This document shows positions 1 through 10,262 of a DNA stretch of 64,000 nt, in pieces. The position numbers and the translations under genes are program-made. Source of the stretch: Conchocele bisecta (Eukaryota > Mollusca > Bivalvia > Lucinida > Thyasiridae); contig CM055275.1 of assembly GCA_029237695.1 (NCBI GenBank), positions 83,074,068 to 83,138,067 on the forward strand. The letters are read 5' to 3'. The number at the start of each line of letters is the position of its first letter. The stretch's first letter is position 1. The notes below the pieces were generated by a model. It saw nothing but the letters and a program-made list of their open reading frames with translations. It did no database searches and was not told where the DNA came from.

Positions 1-37
1 GGCTATAAATAGTTCAAAAATAGCGGACAAAAATCTC

Positions 38-157
38 ATATTTTTTATTTCTCCTTGTAAATATCATGAATTTCTTGGAATTTCATTAGAATCGAGTCCT
101 GAGGACTCGATTCTAATGAAATTCCAAGACATATTTACAGAGAGAAATAAAAATATA
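38..157. repeat. Foldback (hairpin) repeat
   Basis: The two arms pair around a short loop near position 99 (the sequence ATTCTAATGAAATTCCAAGA on the right mirrors the left). A diverged relative with the same core is at 51530-51612, so this is a dispersed element and not a private palindrome. It lies just upstream of the first ZP exon. Confidence 0.8.
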
Positions 158-233
158 CTCCTAATTTGTTTTGGCGGATATTTTCACCGCTAGCATGCAA
201 AGAGTTAATCGATTAATCGATATTACCCTGCAG

Positions 234-419
234 TTGTTCCCTAGCGCCGAAACTGATGAGTTCCTTTTCGGAGAACGCGACTGACTGGACGAGTAAGCCC
301 GCCGTGGACATTGCGGATCATGACGATGAAGACCTATTACTTGCGGCCGAGGGGTATGGCGAGGAAGGAGCCGCGGCGGTCGTACGTCCGATGCTTTGGA
401 CGGATATCATGGCATTCAG
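234..419 (+). CDS. ZP gene exon (ZP-C, first visible)
   Basis: Acceptor CAG at 231-233 and donor GTAGGAG at 420. The frame is open from 217 and reads straight into a TAG at the donor, which is why the exon is easy to overlook. It encodes 61 full codons: an N-glycosylation site (NAT), an acidic stretch (DHDDED) and the start of the FRF motif. It is GC-rich compared with the flanking DNA. An ATG at 256 could in principle start translation, but the residues before it fit the ZP-C pattern. Confidence 0.65.
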
Positions 420-3400
420 GTAGGAGAAACAGAATACCTAGCTACCGTATGTTTTGCTTGTCCTGTTAAAGAAATCATGGTTAAAGAGCGGTCTTCCCAC
501 AAATGCGTTCCATGTTCGATATTTACCCTTTCCGACTCGGCCCCATTGGTGGCTATTGTGGAGAGGATTGTCATTATTATATATTATCCACGGAGAATGG
601 GCCGTGGCCTAGGGATTGGGCATTGGACTTCAATACCAGATGTGTCGAGGTAAATCGCCACCCTATGTGTGCAAAATAGTTACATAGTGTTTCCATCCCA
701 CTTGTCGATCGGATTTCCATCCCACTGGTCTGTCGAATGAGACTTTAAACTGTGGGCCCGTCTATTTAATGTGGTTGTGGCTGGAGAAATGGGCTTTTCG
801 GTTTTGCGACCAGAGTAGATCCAGATCAGCCTGTGCATCGGCAGTCTGATCAGGATCTGCGCTGTTCGCCATTCCATCAATGACGCGCTCAACATGCTTC
901 TAACAATCTATTTTTATCCCGTCAACAGTGTGCATGTGCCGTGAAACACGGTGCCGTGAAACATTTTTGATACCCAGTCAATACAATTTTTGCATTTTAC
1001 AGCCATTTGTAGGTGTTGACGGGATAAATAGAATAGTAGGTTAGTGCCGTGAATGGGAAAACATATCTGGCGCGGCACGGAAACGGTATGTGCTCGGCAG
1101 AGCCTCGCCCATCCCGTTTCCTGAGCCTTGCCAGATATTTTTTCCCATTCACGGCACTAACCTACTATTCTCTATCACCGTGGGTGGTTGGTCGGGCGAA
1201 CGTGATAGTTAACTGGTAGATGTTCCTCCGTATAGGAATCGCGATTTGCCTGGTTTGGCCCTCGGGTACGTCTTTATCTTTGGCTCTGTTGTTTCCTGGG
1301 AGTTGAATTGGTCTATTGCCCATTATAAAGGTAGTAAGGTAGTAAGATTATGACTGATCACCGAGCCTCACCGGAGGCGCTGCGTTGTGTCTTTGAGCAA
1401 GACACTTTATCCACACTGCTCCAGTTCACCCAGCTGTGAATGGGTACCGATAATTCGTAGTTGCTCTGTAAATACGAATTACCGGCTTCTCTCAAAAAAT
1501 CTCTACCTCCGTTCTTTCTCCCATTCTTGGGAGACGGCATGCAAGGTCCTCGAGCCAGTGCCGCCGTTAAATATAAGCAAAAAAAAAATACTGCATTTAG
1601 GAGGGGGCCCAAATGATTCTGGTGTGACGAGGACCTGGTACCAGATCATGATTATTCTGAATTCAGGGATGCATATTTTTTTTTTATTGTATATATTCAG
1701 TCCTGACTTTGGGACCCCCCCACCCCCATTTGTAATATATGGGATTTTAGTACTAACCATTGACCCGGCCTTAAATGACCATAGCTGCTGATAGGCAGTT
1801 AAACCAAATAATGGTCACAAATCCCATAAGCCACATTTTCCAGTCACAACCACTTGACGTTGATGTTAAAGGTGGGGTACCACGCATCGGGACGTATCGT
1901 TAGTGTTTTATTCTTTTGATTCAGCATTTATAGATGTCGTTAATATGTATATAGGTACACATTTAAGTTCCGTAAGAATGTTTGTTTCATAATTTTAGGG
2001 ACCCAACCTTTAACCCGCGCAACGCTGTAAACGGAAATTATCGTAGATGCTGTTTTTCATTTTTGCCTGAATTTAAAAAACGGGTTCACACCTTGATAAT
2101 CGTCTCCAGTTGAGACGATTCTCGTGCGCTGTCAAAACATGTTTTTGTCGAGATATATTGACAATAAAACGTTTTTGGCAGACGACAAAAATGAATTCAG
2201 CGTAGTAAGGGAACCTATTCACTCACTTTCACCCATTGGCACTTTGTGGTATGAACGATAAAGCCTTTTAAATTATATTCAATTTTACTTTGATATTAAA
2301 TAATTAGAGAAGTCGGGACACTCGCCATCTTTTCCACCAAGGGAAGTGGATTATTTACCCTGGGCCCGGCTCGCCAATGCAGTAATTGTAATGCGCGCTA
2401 AGGCCGGGGCCCAGCAGGGTCCCGGCCTTCTCGCGAGTTAATTACTGAATTAGTGAGCTGAGACCAAGGTAGACAGTTTCACTTCCGTTGGTTGAAAAGA
2501 TGGCGTGTGTCCTTCTAGATATTTAATATACGAGTAAAATTGGGTAACTTTAAAATAGTGTTTTGACGTTCATACCACAAAGTGCCTATTTCTTTCACCT
2601 GTTATTATAGGAATAAATGGCCTTTTTGTGGAATTTAGCGGGGTATAAACTTGGAAAAGTCGCGGGAATACTGGATGAAGGCCGGAAGGCCTCGTCCAGT
2701 ATTCCCGCGACTTTTCCAAGTTTATATCCCCGATAAATTAAACAAAGGACATTCATTCCTTATAATTCCAGCATTTGAAACAAATTCATCAAGAAAATGT
2801 GTTATATTTTCTGAATTATTTTAATTGCGCCTCACGGTTACGGAAAGTAGTTAAGCGTGGGAGTTTACTGCGATGCAAATTTTGGACAGACTTGCTACTG
2901 GCCAATCAAATGTTAGGGAATTGTGTTAATATTTTTGTGCTGGAATTATTCTCCATTGCAGGTTTCGTGGATCGAAGCAAACACTGGTACATTGCACGTT
3001 CACCGTGTGTCCAGGCGAGGAAGACGACGAATGCATAATTGTGAGCACAAGTTATTGGAAGAACGGTTCATATTACCGTCTGGATGGGTTGTGGGCTAGG
3101 GGTTAGAACATCCGACTTCCAATCCGGAGGTTGTGGGTTCAAACCTAACATTGGGCATCAAAAAATACTTTCATAGTATTTCCATCCCACTGGTCTGTCG
3201 GATGAGACTTTAAACTGTGGTCCCGTCTCTATATGATATTAGCTGTTGATGGGACGTTAAACCTATTCACTTTTAACATATTTTCGTATGTCATTGTCGC
3301 GTCTGCTTTACCTGAAGTCGCGACTATAGTCGCCGCTTTTTCCGTCGTCGTCGCCGTCTGCTGTCGTCGTCGTCGGTCGCGTCGTCGTCCTCCGAAATGT

Positions 3401-6400
3401 CAAGTTTGTACAAGCTTCGCCATCATGTTATTACGTTCATGTGATTTGATGGATTGCTTCAATATTTGGACACTTAACCCTTTCAACACCAAATAACTTA
3501 ATAGGATGTTCCATGCCAATGTTCCATGCCAATGTTTCACGCTATTTCATTAATTTTGTTCATTCAAATTATCCCATTATTCTAAAAGGGTAATCTGTAC
3601 GACGTTTAAAATTATTAACAAACAGTGGAGATCCTGATGAGACGGCTCGTTACGAGCCGGCTCGTTACGAGCCGGCTCATCTGGATCTGCACTGTTTGCA
3701 AACATTGTCTATATAGAGGTCTGTGGTGTTGAAAGGGTTAATACATGTAAGCATTTGGAGCACACTCGTGCCGCCATTGACATGACCTTTCAAAACTTCA
3801 TATTTTGCGTAAACACTTAGCCATTTATTTGGCTTCAAAAAGTTTGTGCAAGTTTCTTCATTATAATATAACAATAATTTTGATGGATTGCTTCAATATC
3901 TGGACACTTGATACATTTAAGCATTCGCACACAGTATTGCCGGCATTAACATGACCTTGACCATTTTGACCTGGATACCTTTTTGACCTTCACCTTTTTG
4001 ACCTTCACATGCTTGTGGAAACGCTGAGCGATTTGTCTCGTCCGCTAAATCGGGAAAGAGACTAAGGTTTTGGTTTTCCGGAGTCTACGTCGTCGGCGGC
4101 GTCGTCATCATTCAATGTTAAGTTTTCGTGTTACGGTCATTACTTCAACACCTTATCAGCTAGTCATCAAACTTTATACATACCTTTACTATGATATGTA
4201 GATGAATATAGGACTATTCTCGGGACCCCAGGGTCGAGGGAAATGCCCCAGGGTCAAGGTCAAGGCGGAACAAGGCGGAACAAGGCGAGACATTTGATTC
4301 CGCGGAATTCTTGATGTCAAAAGTTTCTTCAACCTTGACATTTTACGTGTTTAAAGCGTGCACTTCTGACTGTTTATGATGCTTACTTTAGCACGTGCCC
4401 ATGATCATGGCCAGATAATGTAATTTATCCCGTCAACACAGTGCGTATGTGCCGTGAAACACGGTGCCGTGAAACACGGTGCTGTGAAACATTTTTGATA
4501 CCCAGTGTATACTATTTTTGCATTTTACAGCCATTTGTAGGTGTTGACGGGATAAATAGAACAGTATGTTAGTGCCGTGAATTGGAAAAGATATCTGGCC
4601 CGGCACGGAAACTGGATGTGCTCGGCAGAGCCTCGCCCATCCCGTTTCCTGAGCCTTGACAGATATTTGTTCCCATTCACGGCACTAACCTACTATTCTC
4701 TATGACACTGACTAATACACGTAGGTAGCATAAGTATTATACATGTGCATGTACAATTTCTTATATACACTACTACAGGTGGAAATATACACTACTACAG
4801 GTAGAAATATACACTACTACAGGTGGAAATATACACTACTACAGGTGGAAATATACACTACTACAGGTAGAAATATACACTACTACAGGTAGAAATATAC
4901 ACTACTACAGGTAGGAAATACTACTACAGGTGGAAATATACACTAGGTAGAAATATACACTACTACAGGTAGAAATATACACTACTACAGGTAGAAATAT
5001 ACACTACTACAGGTAGAAATATACACTACAGGTAGAAATATACACTACTACAGGTGGAAATATACACTACTACAGGTGGAAATATACACTACTACAGGTA
5101 GAAATATACACTACTACAGGTGGAAATATACACTACTACAGGTGGAAATATACACTACTACAGGTGGAAATATACACTACTACAGGTGGAAATTTACACT
5201 ACAGGTGGAAATATTACACTACTACAGGTGGAAATACACTACTACAGGTGGAAATATACACTACTACAGGTGGAAACATACTACACTACTACATGTAAAG
5301 GAAATATACACTGCTACAGGTGGAAATATACACTACTACAGGTAAAGGAAAATATACTGCTACAGGTAGAAATATACACTGCTCACAGGTGGAAAATATA
5401 CACTACTTACAGGTGGAAATATACACTACTACAGGTGGAAATATACACTACTACAGGTGGAAATATACACTACTACAGGTGGAAATATACACTACTACAG
5501 GTGGAAATATACACTACTACAGGTGGAAATACACTACTACTGGTAACTAAATATACACTACTACAGGAAATGGATATATACACTCTACAGGTGGAAATAT
5601 ACACTACTACAGGTGGAAATTTACACTGGTGGAAATACACTACCACAGGTGGAAGAATCGGACCTATGACACAAACAAAATCCTACTAAACATCCCATTA
5701 CCCCACCCACCTGATCTCGTACTGTACATTACGTTAATATTAACGTAATGTACAGTACGAAACCAGGTTGGTGGGGTAATGGGATTTTTGAATATGAATT
5801 TCTTTGTCATCATAGGTGCGAGTGTTCCACCTGTGTACACTGCCGCATGTATTTTGACATTAGAAATTGCCCGACAATGGTCAAGTATTTTGAAATAAGA
5901 AATTGACATGTCTTTGCAAAGACATGTCAATTTCTTATTTCAAAATACTTGACCATTGTCGGGCAATTTCTAATGTCAAAATACTTGACCATTGTCGGGC
6001 AACATGACCATTGTCAGACAATCACATGACATAATGCAGCTTGGCTGAGCCAGAGCTGTGCTCAGCTCGGGCTCAGATATCTCGGGCTCAGATATCTCGG
6101 GCTCAGATATCTCGGACGTTTGGTCGCAAGTTATTACCAATATATATTCAGAAAATATTGATAATATGAGCAAGACAAACGCAAGCGATTGTATACTAGT
6201 ACATGTAGTTCGTCCATATTTCAATCGCTTGCGAAGCAATTATATTTTACTCAAACGGCAGAGCTGTTAGTAATTATATTTTACAGAGCTATCGATACTT
6301 ATGTTACACAAACGATACAGATATAAAACCTTTGTCGTTTGTGTAATAGTATTATATTTTACACACACATGGCTGGGTTGTGGATTTGGGGTTGGGATAC

Positions 6401-6852
6401 CCGACTTCCAATCCGGAGGCTGTGGGTTCACACCGCGCATTAGGCATCAAACATACTTTCATGGTATTTCCATCCCATTGGTATATGACGTTAGCTGTTG
6501 CTGGAACGTTAGTTAAACCCATTCACTTTTACTTTCTATTTTACACACACGACAACGCAATTAATAATTATATTTTACAAACGACAAAGCTGTTATATTT
6601 TACACAAACTACAAAGCTATTATATTTCACACACGACAATGAAGCTACACTTACGACAATATATAATCGGTGTCCGTAATTAAAATAGTGCTTTGTTTAC
6701 AGACCTGCCAGACAACAACGGCATCCACAACGCTAGGCGCAACGACGGCAGCCACAACAACGCTAGGCGCAACGACGGTAGCTACGACATTGGAAGCCGG
6801 CTCAACCACGACAACGGTGATCTCAACAACTACGGACTCTGATTTCCCCTAG
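234..6852 (+). CDS. ZP domain protein, C-terminal part (3 exons, 5'-partial)
   Basis: Join 234..419, 2962..3040, 6703..6852 gives 137 residues plus a TAG stop, beginning with the last base of a split codon. What is seen: the visible protein starts with Cys (CSLAPKLM), has an acidic loop, then MAFRFRGSKQTLVHCTFTVC, then EEDDECIITC and a Thr-rich tail. The spacing FRF-x(n)-VHCxFxVC followed by two more Cys is the conserved end of the ZP-C subdomain, and the leading Cys fits the family's GC(P/S) position. ZP modules polymerise extracellularly (egg coats, cuticles, mucus). No transmembrane helix or furin site follows, unlike many ZP proteins, so a secreted end or a further, unseen splice is possible. 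Upstream exons must lie left of the window. Short exons make the model an inference; the phases (2, 0) match at both junctions. Confidence 0.65.
684..766 (+). mobile_element. SINE 3' fragment (Gly-like SINE)
   Basis: Matches the tail of the SINE at 3086-3280 (TTCCATCCCACTGGTCTGTC and following bases), with a short internal duplication; the tRNA-like head is missing. Confidence 0.7.
776..876. repeat. Family G dispersed repeat
   Basis: Imperfect palindrome built on GATCCAGATCAGCCTGTGCA and its mirror CAGTCTGATCAGGATCTGCG. Relatives are at 14885-14965, 15411-15490, 15930-16045, 25040-25130, 41195-41258 and 62670-62728. Confidence 0.7.
914..1175 (+). mobile_element. Family A MITE, head plus hairpin
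   Basis: Head bounded by TTATCCCGTCAACA and its inverse GTTGACGGGATAA, followed at once by a hairpin whose ends read ATAGAATAGTAGGTTAGTGC and GCACTAACCTACTATTCTCT. It lies in the first visible ZP intron. Confidence 0.9.
1180..1812. repeat. Family O repeat with SINE tail scrap
   Basis: Blocks CCTGGTTTGGCCCTC, GGAGGGGGCC and TTCAGGGMTGAATAT recur in the same order at 8620-9012, 9150-9535, 12962-13388 and 60690-61025. Between the first blocks, 1541-1575 matches the 3' end of the SINE type at 38856-39063 (ATGCAAGGTC...CCAGTGCCG). Open frames over this stretch have no protein similarity I recognise. Confidence 0.65.
2005..2212. mobile_element. Family N palindromic MITE
   Basis: Central hairpin GAATCGTCTCC-like / GGAGACGATTC near 2105-2125, with flanks repeated in the copy at 11611-11807. 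Its core hairpin is shared with families P and the 51.5-kb hairpin. Confidence 0.7.
2238..2586. mobile_element. Family Q terminal-inverted-repeat element
   Basis: Ends GGCACTTTGTGGTATGAAC and GTTCATACCACAAAGTGCC are exact inverses. The interior holds a GC-rich imperfect palindrome around 2365-2435. No second copy was seen in the window. Confidence 0.7.
2605..2950. mobile_element. Family D palindromic MITE
   Basis: Contains a near-perfect inverted pair centred near 2688 (ACTTGGAAAAGTCGCGGGAA and its inverse) and a conserved right part ending GTGCTGGAATTAT. Copies are at 16645-17018, 36110-36310 and 47880-48188. Its end is about ten bases from the ZP acceptor at 2961. Confidence 0.8.
2962..3040 (+). 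CDS. ZP gene exon (Cys pair of ZP-C)
   Basis: Acceptor TTGCAG at 2956-2961, donor GTGAGC at 3041. Joined in phase 2 to the previous exon it gives FRGSKQTLVHCTFTVCPGEE, the hydrophobic/Cys strand typical of ZP-C. A family D element ends about ten bases before the acceptor and a SINE begins about 45 bases after the donor. Confidence 0.65.
3086..3280 (+). mobile_element. tRNA-derived SINE (Gly-like head)
   Basis: The head folds like a tRNA: A-box-like GGCTAGGGGTTAGAAC, an anticodon-like loop TTCCAAT and B-box GGTTCAAACC. The body ends GATGGGACGTTAAACC. A second copy is at 6366-6530. The fused body shows it is a SINE, not a functional tRNA gene. Confidence 0.75.
3335..3400. repeat. CGT-rich trinucleotide tract
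   Basis: Imperfect (CGT)n run with CGC interruptions inside the second ZP intron; a shorter relative is at 4088-4115. Confidence 0.7.
3405..4330. repeat. Family M old repeat with a G-like palindrome
   Basis: GATGGATTGCTTCAATAT occurs twice (3448, 3883), followed by CCTTGACC/TTTTGACC blocks; diverged matches lie at 16100-16530 and 57485-57895. Positions 3628-3705 are a palindrome (GCTCGTTACGAGC core) also found at 54845-54920 and 61140-61210. Fills most of a long intron. Confidence 0.6.
4425..4703 (+). mobile_element. Family A MITE
   Basis: Full head and hairpin; the ACGGTGCCGTGAAAC motif in the head is duplicated relative to other copies. Confidence 0.9.
4768..5660. repeat. 22-bp minisatellite, about 40 copies
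   Basis: Unit GTGGAAATATACACTACTAC plus AG, with A/G variation and occasional short units. Because 22 is not a multiple of three and the unit has no stop in any plus frame, all three plus frames stay open; the long repetitive reading frames here are not genes. Confidence 0.95.
5690..5800. repeat. Palindrome around TTAATATTAA
   Basis: CATTACGTTAATATTAACGTAATG is the core of a longer inverted pair whose outer arms both read CCCATTACCCCAC-like sequence. Probably a single MITE copy. Confidence 0.7.
5868..6030. repeat. Palindrome plus direct copy of one arm
   Basis: Arms of about 60 bases carrying CTTGACCATTGTCGGGCAA pair around CTTTGCAAAG; the right arm's end is then repeated once directly (CTTGACCATTGTCGGGCAA again) and partly a third time. 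Confidence 0.8.
6066..6115. repeat. 15-bp tandem repeat, 3.3 copies
   Basis: Perfect unit CTCGGGCTCAGATAT. The unit is a multiple of three, so it creates repetitive open frames on both strands; no gene context supports coding. Confidence 0.85.
6240..6660. repeat. Degenerate TTATATTTTACAC cluster
   Basis: Repeated TTATATTTTACA and ACACGACAA blocks, split by a SINE copy. Low-complexity DNA upstream of the terminal ZP exon. Confidence 0.55.
6366..6530 (+). mobile_element. tRNA-derived SINE (Gly-like head), second copy
   Basis: Shares CGACTTCCAATCCGGAGG and the TTTCCATCCCA body with the copy at 3086-3280, but the B-box is mutated (GGTTCACACC) and the body is internally shortened. Confidence 0.7.
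6703..6852 (+). CDS. ZP gene terminal exon, Thr-rich tail
   Basis: Acceptor TTTGTTTACAG ends at 6702; reading phase 0 gives TCQTTTASTTLGATT and more Thr/Ala repeats, ending DSDFP then TAG at 6850-6852. The first Cys follows the Cys of the previous exon at ZP-like spacing. The Thr-rich run contains a partly duplicated unit and is probably O-glycosylated (inference). The DNA just before the stop (TTTCCCCTAG) also resembles an acceptor, so the end could be spliced differently. Confidence 0.55.
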   Translation, partial: TCQTTTASTTLGATTAATTTLGATTVATTLEAGSTTTTVISTTTDSDFP

Positions 6853-7034
6853 TTTGGCGTAGCATGTGGTCCCATTTGGTGTTGCACATGCCCCCATTAT
6901 GTTTCAGGCCGCCATTAATGGGCGGACTCGCATACACTACACTGGACATACCTGACATTGTGCTAATCTTGCCAATGTGTGTATTTCTATATATTAAAAT
7001 ACTCGACACGTAATCTTTCCCACATGTCAACATT

Positions 7035-7150
7035 TCTGAACATCTACTGGCAATGCCAAAATCAAGCAATCAAGCAATTTGATTGGCTGAGCCTGAGCTG
7101 TAGCACAGATCGGTCTCGGTAAATCAATCTGCTTGTTTTCAGGGACGATA
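7035..7150. repeat. Family F dispersed repeat
   Basis: CAATTTGATTGGCTGAGCC and related blocks. Family F is the commonest old repeat here, recognised by GATTGGCTGAGCCTGAGCTG, GCCAATAGATGTTCAGAAAC and AAGATTAGCGCAGGCGG. Confidence 0.6.
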
Positions 7151-7172
7151 CAAGTATTTTATAATGAATCCA

Positions 7173-7178
7173 AATAAA
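7173..7178 (+). promoter_or_regulatory. Possible poly(A) signal of the ZP gene
   Basis: First AATAAA on the plus strand downstream of the TAG at 6850-6852, about 320 bases away and inside old family F sequence. Position only; no other support. Confidence 0.25.
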
Positions 7179-7214
7179 ATACAGATATTGGGCACGTGTT
7201 CCAAACGTGTTCAA

Positions 7215-7462
7215 CGGTGCATTTGAAGGTTTGATTCTTACGACTAAAATGTTCGTAAGTGCAATATTATGATAGTCTGTAAATTTCACATTAACATTGT
7301 TTTCTTGTAAATAATTATTGGATTTACATTTATTGAGCATAGGCTGCATATGCAGCCTATGCTCAATAAATGTAAATCCATAAATTGAAATTTACAGACG
7401 ATCTTAAATTTGCACTTACGAACATTTTAGTTGTAAGAAGTTTAGTGAAACGGGCCCTTGGA
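7215..7462. mobile_element. Family E palindromic MITE
   Basis: Core ATTGAGCATAGGCTGCATAT is followed by its inverse, with outer arms TTCGTAAGTGCAA / CTTACGAACATTTTAGT. Copies are at 8415-8632, 34342-34552 and 44818-44972, and a fragment at 62840-62922. Confidence 0.85.
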
Positions 7463-7599
7463 AGGCAATGTAGTTGGTACTGTCGTGAGTTCTTTGGTGA
7501 AGGAAACATGTTCTTTGGTTGTTTTGGAAAAAAATGTTTTGTTTTGACCAGGACGGTACATGTACATCATGGGCATCTTATCACGTTCACCCTCTTTGG

Positions 7600-7830
7600 C
7601 TTACATTTTATAAATATTTATGAAGCTTACGTTTTCATACATATTAATGTAGTTACATTTTCATAATTCTTTGTGACTGTACTTTCATACTTATTTTTAA
7701 ATATGTATGTCCCAACATTTACATAAATATTTGTGATTGCATTTCCTTAAATATTTATGTAAATTTTGCATTTTCATAATAGTTATGCAATAGTTATTAC
7801 ATTTTCATAAATATTTACATAACACCCGTA
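7600..7830. repeat. AT-rich degenerate ATAAATATTTATG repeats
   Basis: Blocks like CATTTTCATAAATATTTA recur five or more times with heavy drift. Confidence 0.6.
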
Positions 7831-8060
7831 GCTGTCGCTTTAACTAAATAACTAGGAAACTGATATGAAAATGGCATCATCCGTGATATGGAACAATTTC
7901 GTTGAATATCGCTGCTTTCTGTAAAACCTCACCTGCCGATGATTCCGTACTCGCAGCTGTAGTTTTGAATTTATGTAGCTAACTAGGAAACTGATACAGC
8001 TATGAGAACAGCGTCATCGGCCGGTGATATGGAACCATTTCCTTGGATATCTGCGCTTTC
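7828..8060. repeat. Tandem duplication, two diverged ~100-bp copies
   Basis: 7830-7925 and 7955-8062 share AACTAGGAAACTGATA, GTGATATGGAACAATTTC-like and CTGCTTTCTG-like blocks in order. No coding signal. Confidence 0.6.
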
Positions 8061-8414
8061 TGGCTTAATATTAACCAAGTGGGAAATGTGGTCGAAACGG
8101 GACAATGTAGGTCGAAGGGGCTAAATGGCAGGTGACCTTGTCGTAAATTACACCGTGACGTGTTCATGTACATATTTGTTGGATTTAACTCGCTGTGAAT
8201 TGAATACGTATGTATGATGTTACAAGAAGCGCAGTATTTAGCGCAATACTATACATGTACACACGTAACAATGTTTGTTGTTCAATAAATGTATGATTAT
8301 ACTGTAATTGTCTTATTTGTGGCGTGGGTTGCAGGTTGGAGCGATGGGTAATTTTACGATCGGCATTCATCGATCGGCATTCATCGTTACCGGTATACCG
8401 AACGGCGACATGTG

Positions 8415-8632
8415 ACTCGTTTCACTAAACTATTCGTATGTGCAAATTTATCATTATCTGAAAGTTTCAATTGATGGATTTATATTTATTGAGCATAGGC
8501 TGCATATGCAGCCTATGCTCAATAAATTTAAATCCAATAATTGTTGAAAACATGGTTAATGAGAAAATTAGACGCATAATTTTGCACTCAAAGACAATTT
8601 TAGTCGAACGAAGTTTAGTGAAACGGCTACCT
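8415..8632. mobile_element. Family E palindromic MITE
   Basis: Same GAGCATAGGCTGCATATGCA core as at 7340; the left outer arm begins CGTTTCACTAAAC. Confidence 0.85.
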
Positions 8633-8658
8633 GGTTTGGCCCTCATGTACGTCTTTGG

Positions 8659-8725
8659 CATTCTTGTATGTGAGGGTTTAATCTGGTTATCCATTCTTGT
8701 ATGTGAGGGTTTAATCTGGTTATAC
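8659..8725. repeat. 33-bp tandem duplication
   Basis: Unit beginning CATTCTTGTATGTGAGGGTT appears twice without interruption inside a family O copy. Confidence 0.85.
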
Positions 8726-8732
8726 CTTGTAT

Positions 8733-9012
8733 GAATACGACTATTCATAATCATATTAATATTAGGGGAAGGAGCCAAGTGACTTTGGTTTGGTTTGGTA
8801 TGGACCTGGCACCAGGTCGGGTTATTCTCATTTTAGGGCTGAATATTTATTTAATTCCATGTTAATATTCCGTTCTGATTTTGCCCCCCCCCCCCCCCCC
8901 TCCCCCCCCCCCCCCCCCCCCCCCCCTCCCCCCCCCCCCCCTCCCCCAATGCAGCAGGCCCGGTCGTAAATGACCTTGAACTGTTTATAGGCTGTTAAAC
9001 ACCAATAAATAA
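8733..9012. repeat. Family O repeat with long poly-C tract
   Basis: The usual O blocks (ACCTGGCACCAGGTC, GGGCTGAATATT, GGCTGTTAAACACCAATAAA) surround an almost pure C run at 8884-8947 that sits where other copies have TTTTGGGA. Confidence 0.7.
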
Positions 9013-9149
9013 ATAAATAAATACATCGGTTTTAGTGTGAATGCTGTGGGACATTACATGCACTCGTTCTACTGTGGATGCACATACATTACAACAGATA
9101 CAACTAAGGTTAGTAGGTTGCACAACTAAGGTTAGTAGGTTGCAGGTGG

Positions 9150-9535
9150 CGGGTGTGATAAGTACGCGATGGGTAATTTAACGATCGGGGTTCATCTTTA
9201 CCGGAATTTCGACTAGAGACCTGGTTTGGCCCTCACATGTCTTTGGAATTTGTATGCGACAGTTGAATCTGGTTAAACCCCTTATGTGAGTATTAAGATT
9301 AATCTTAATTCTATTTTAGGGGAAGGGGCCAAGTGACTGGTGTGGTATGGACCTGGCACCAGGTCGGGTTATTCTAATTTCAGGGCTGAATATATCGTTT
9401 ATCGATGTAAATATTCCGTTCTGATTTTGATATTTTCCCCCCAATATACCATGTTAAAACGGGATGGAACCCGTTTGCACAGCCTTGCATTACCTTAGCT
9501 GTTGATAGGCCGTTAAACACCAATAAACAAAGAAA
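9150..9535. repeat. Family O repeat
   Basis: Contains GACCTGGTTTGGCCCTCA, ACCTGGCACCAGGTCGGG and the terminal GTTAAACACCAATAAACAAA. Confidence 0.65.
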
Positions 9536-9663
9536 CAACTAAGGTTAAGAAGGATATAATTCAATTAACAAACACTATCCAGTTCTTCAGGGAAAGGTTT
9601 TGTTAAACAGAAAGAGAAAGACAATGTATACATGCATAATGTAATGTCCATTGGACGGAATTA

Positions 9664-9971
9664 TAGAGAATAGTAGGTGGGTGCCGTTAATGGGAGACAT
9701 ATATGGCAAGGCTCGGGAAACTGGATGGGCGAGGCATTGCCGAGCACATCCAGTTTCCGTGACGCGCCAGATATTTTTTTTCATTCACGGCACTAACCTA
9801 CTATTCTATTTATCCCGTCAACACCTACAAATGGCTTTAAAATGCAAAGAAATAACACCAGCAACCGCACATATGCATACGCAGTGATTAGGTCGTATTG
9901 ACAGGATATCAACAATGTTATACTGCTGCACCGTGTTTCACGGCACATACGCACTGTGTTGACGGGATAAA
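9664..9971 (-). mobile_element. Family A MITE, reverse orientation
   Basis: Hairpin first, then the head ending GTGTTGACGGGATAAA; the head interior is the long variant with GCATACGCAGTGATTAGGTC. Confidence 0.9.
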
Positions 9972-10149
9972 ATGTAACATTCAACTGGTACGTTTGGAAA
10001 GTGAAACACGGGTATAGTCCGCAGACGATAACTTGTTACTTGTTTACAAAAACACCGGCCATAAATAAAACACAGAATATGTGAGACGGGTAAATATACA
10101 CGCGCCTGATTATTTCGATATTGATTTTGGGATTTTTCATCAAGTCTTT

Positions 10150-10262
10150 GTTGTGGAGAAAGTAATGTGTTTTTGTTAGGTTCGAACTCTCGACCAGATG
10201 TAATGAACACAAGTTCTGCAAACGTATTGATATTCTCCCGCTTCAATACAACTGAGCCACAG
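10150..10262 (-). mobile_element. Possible tRNA-derived SINE head
   Basis: On the minus strand, GTGGCTCAGTTGTATTGAAG resembles an A box and GAGAGTTCGAACCTAAC a B box, with a stem-like middle. The spacing is slightly long and no body match was found elsewhere. Confidence 0.4.

Noticed and set aside
3086..3150. tRNA-Gly-like gene
   Set aside because: It has a fused non-tRNA body shared with another copy, so it is a SINE head, not a tRNA gene.
5076..5689. Long open frames with MEIYTTTGGNIHYY-type repeats
   Set aside because: They are translations of the 22-bp minisatellite, open in three frames at once; there are no splice or start signals.
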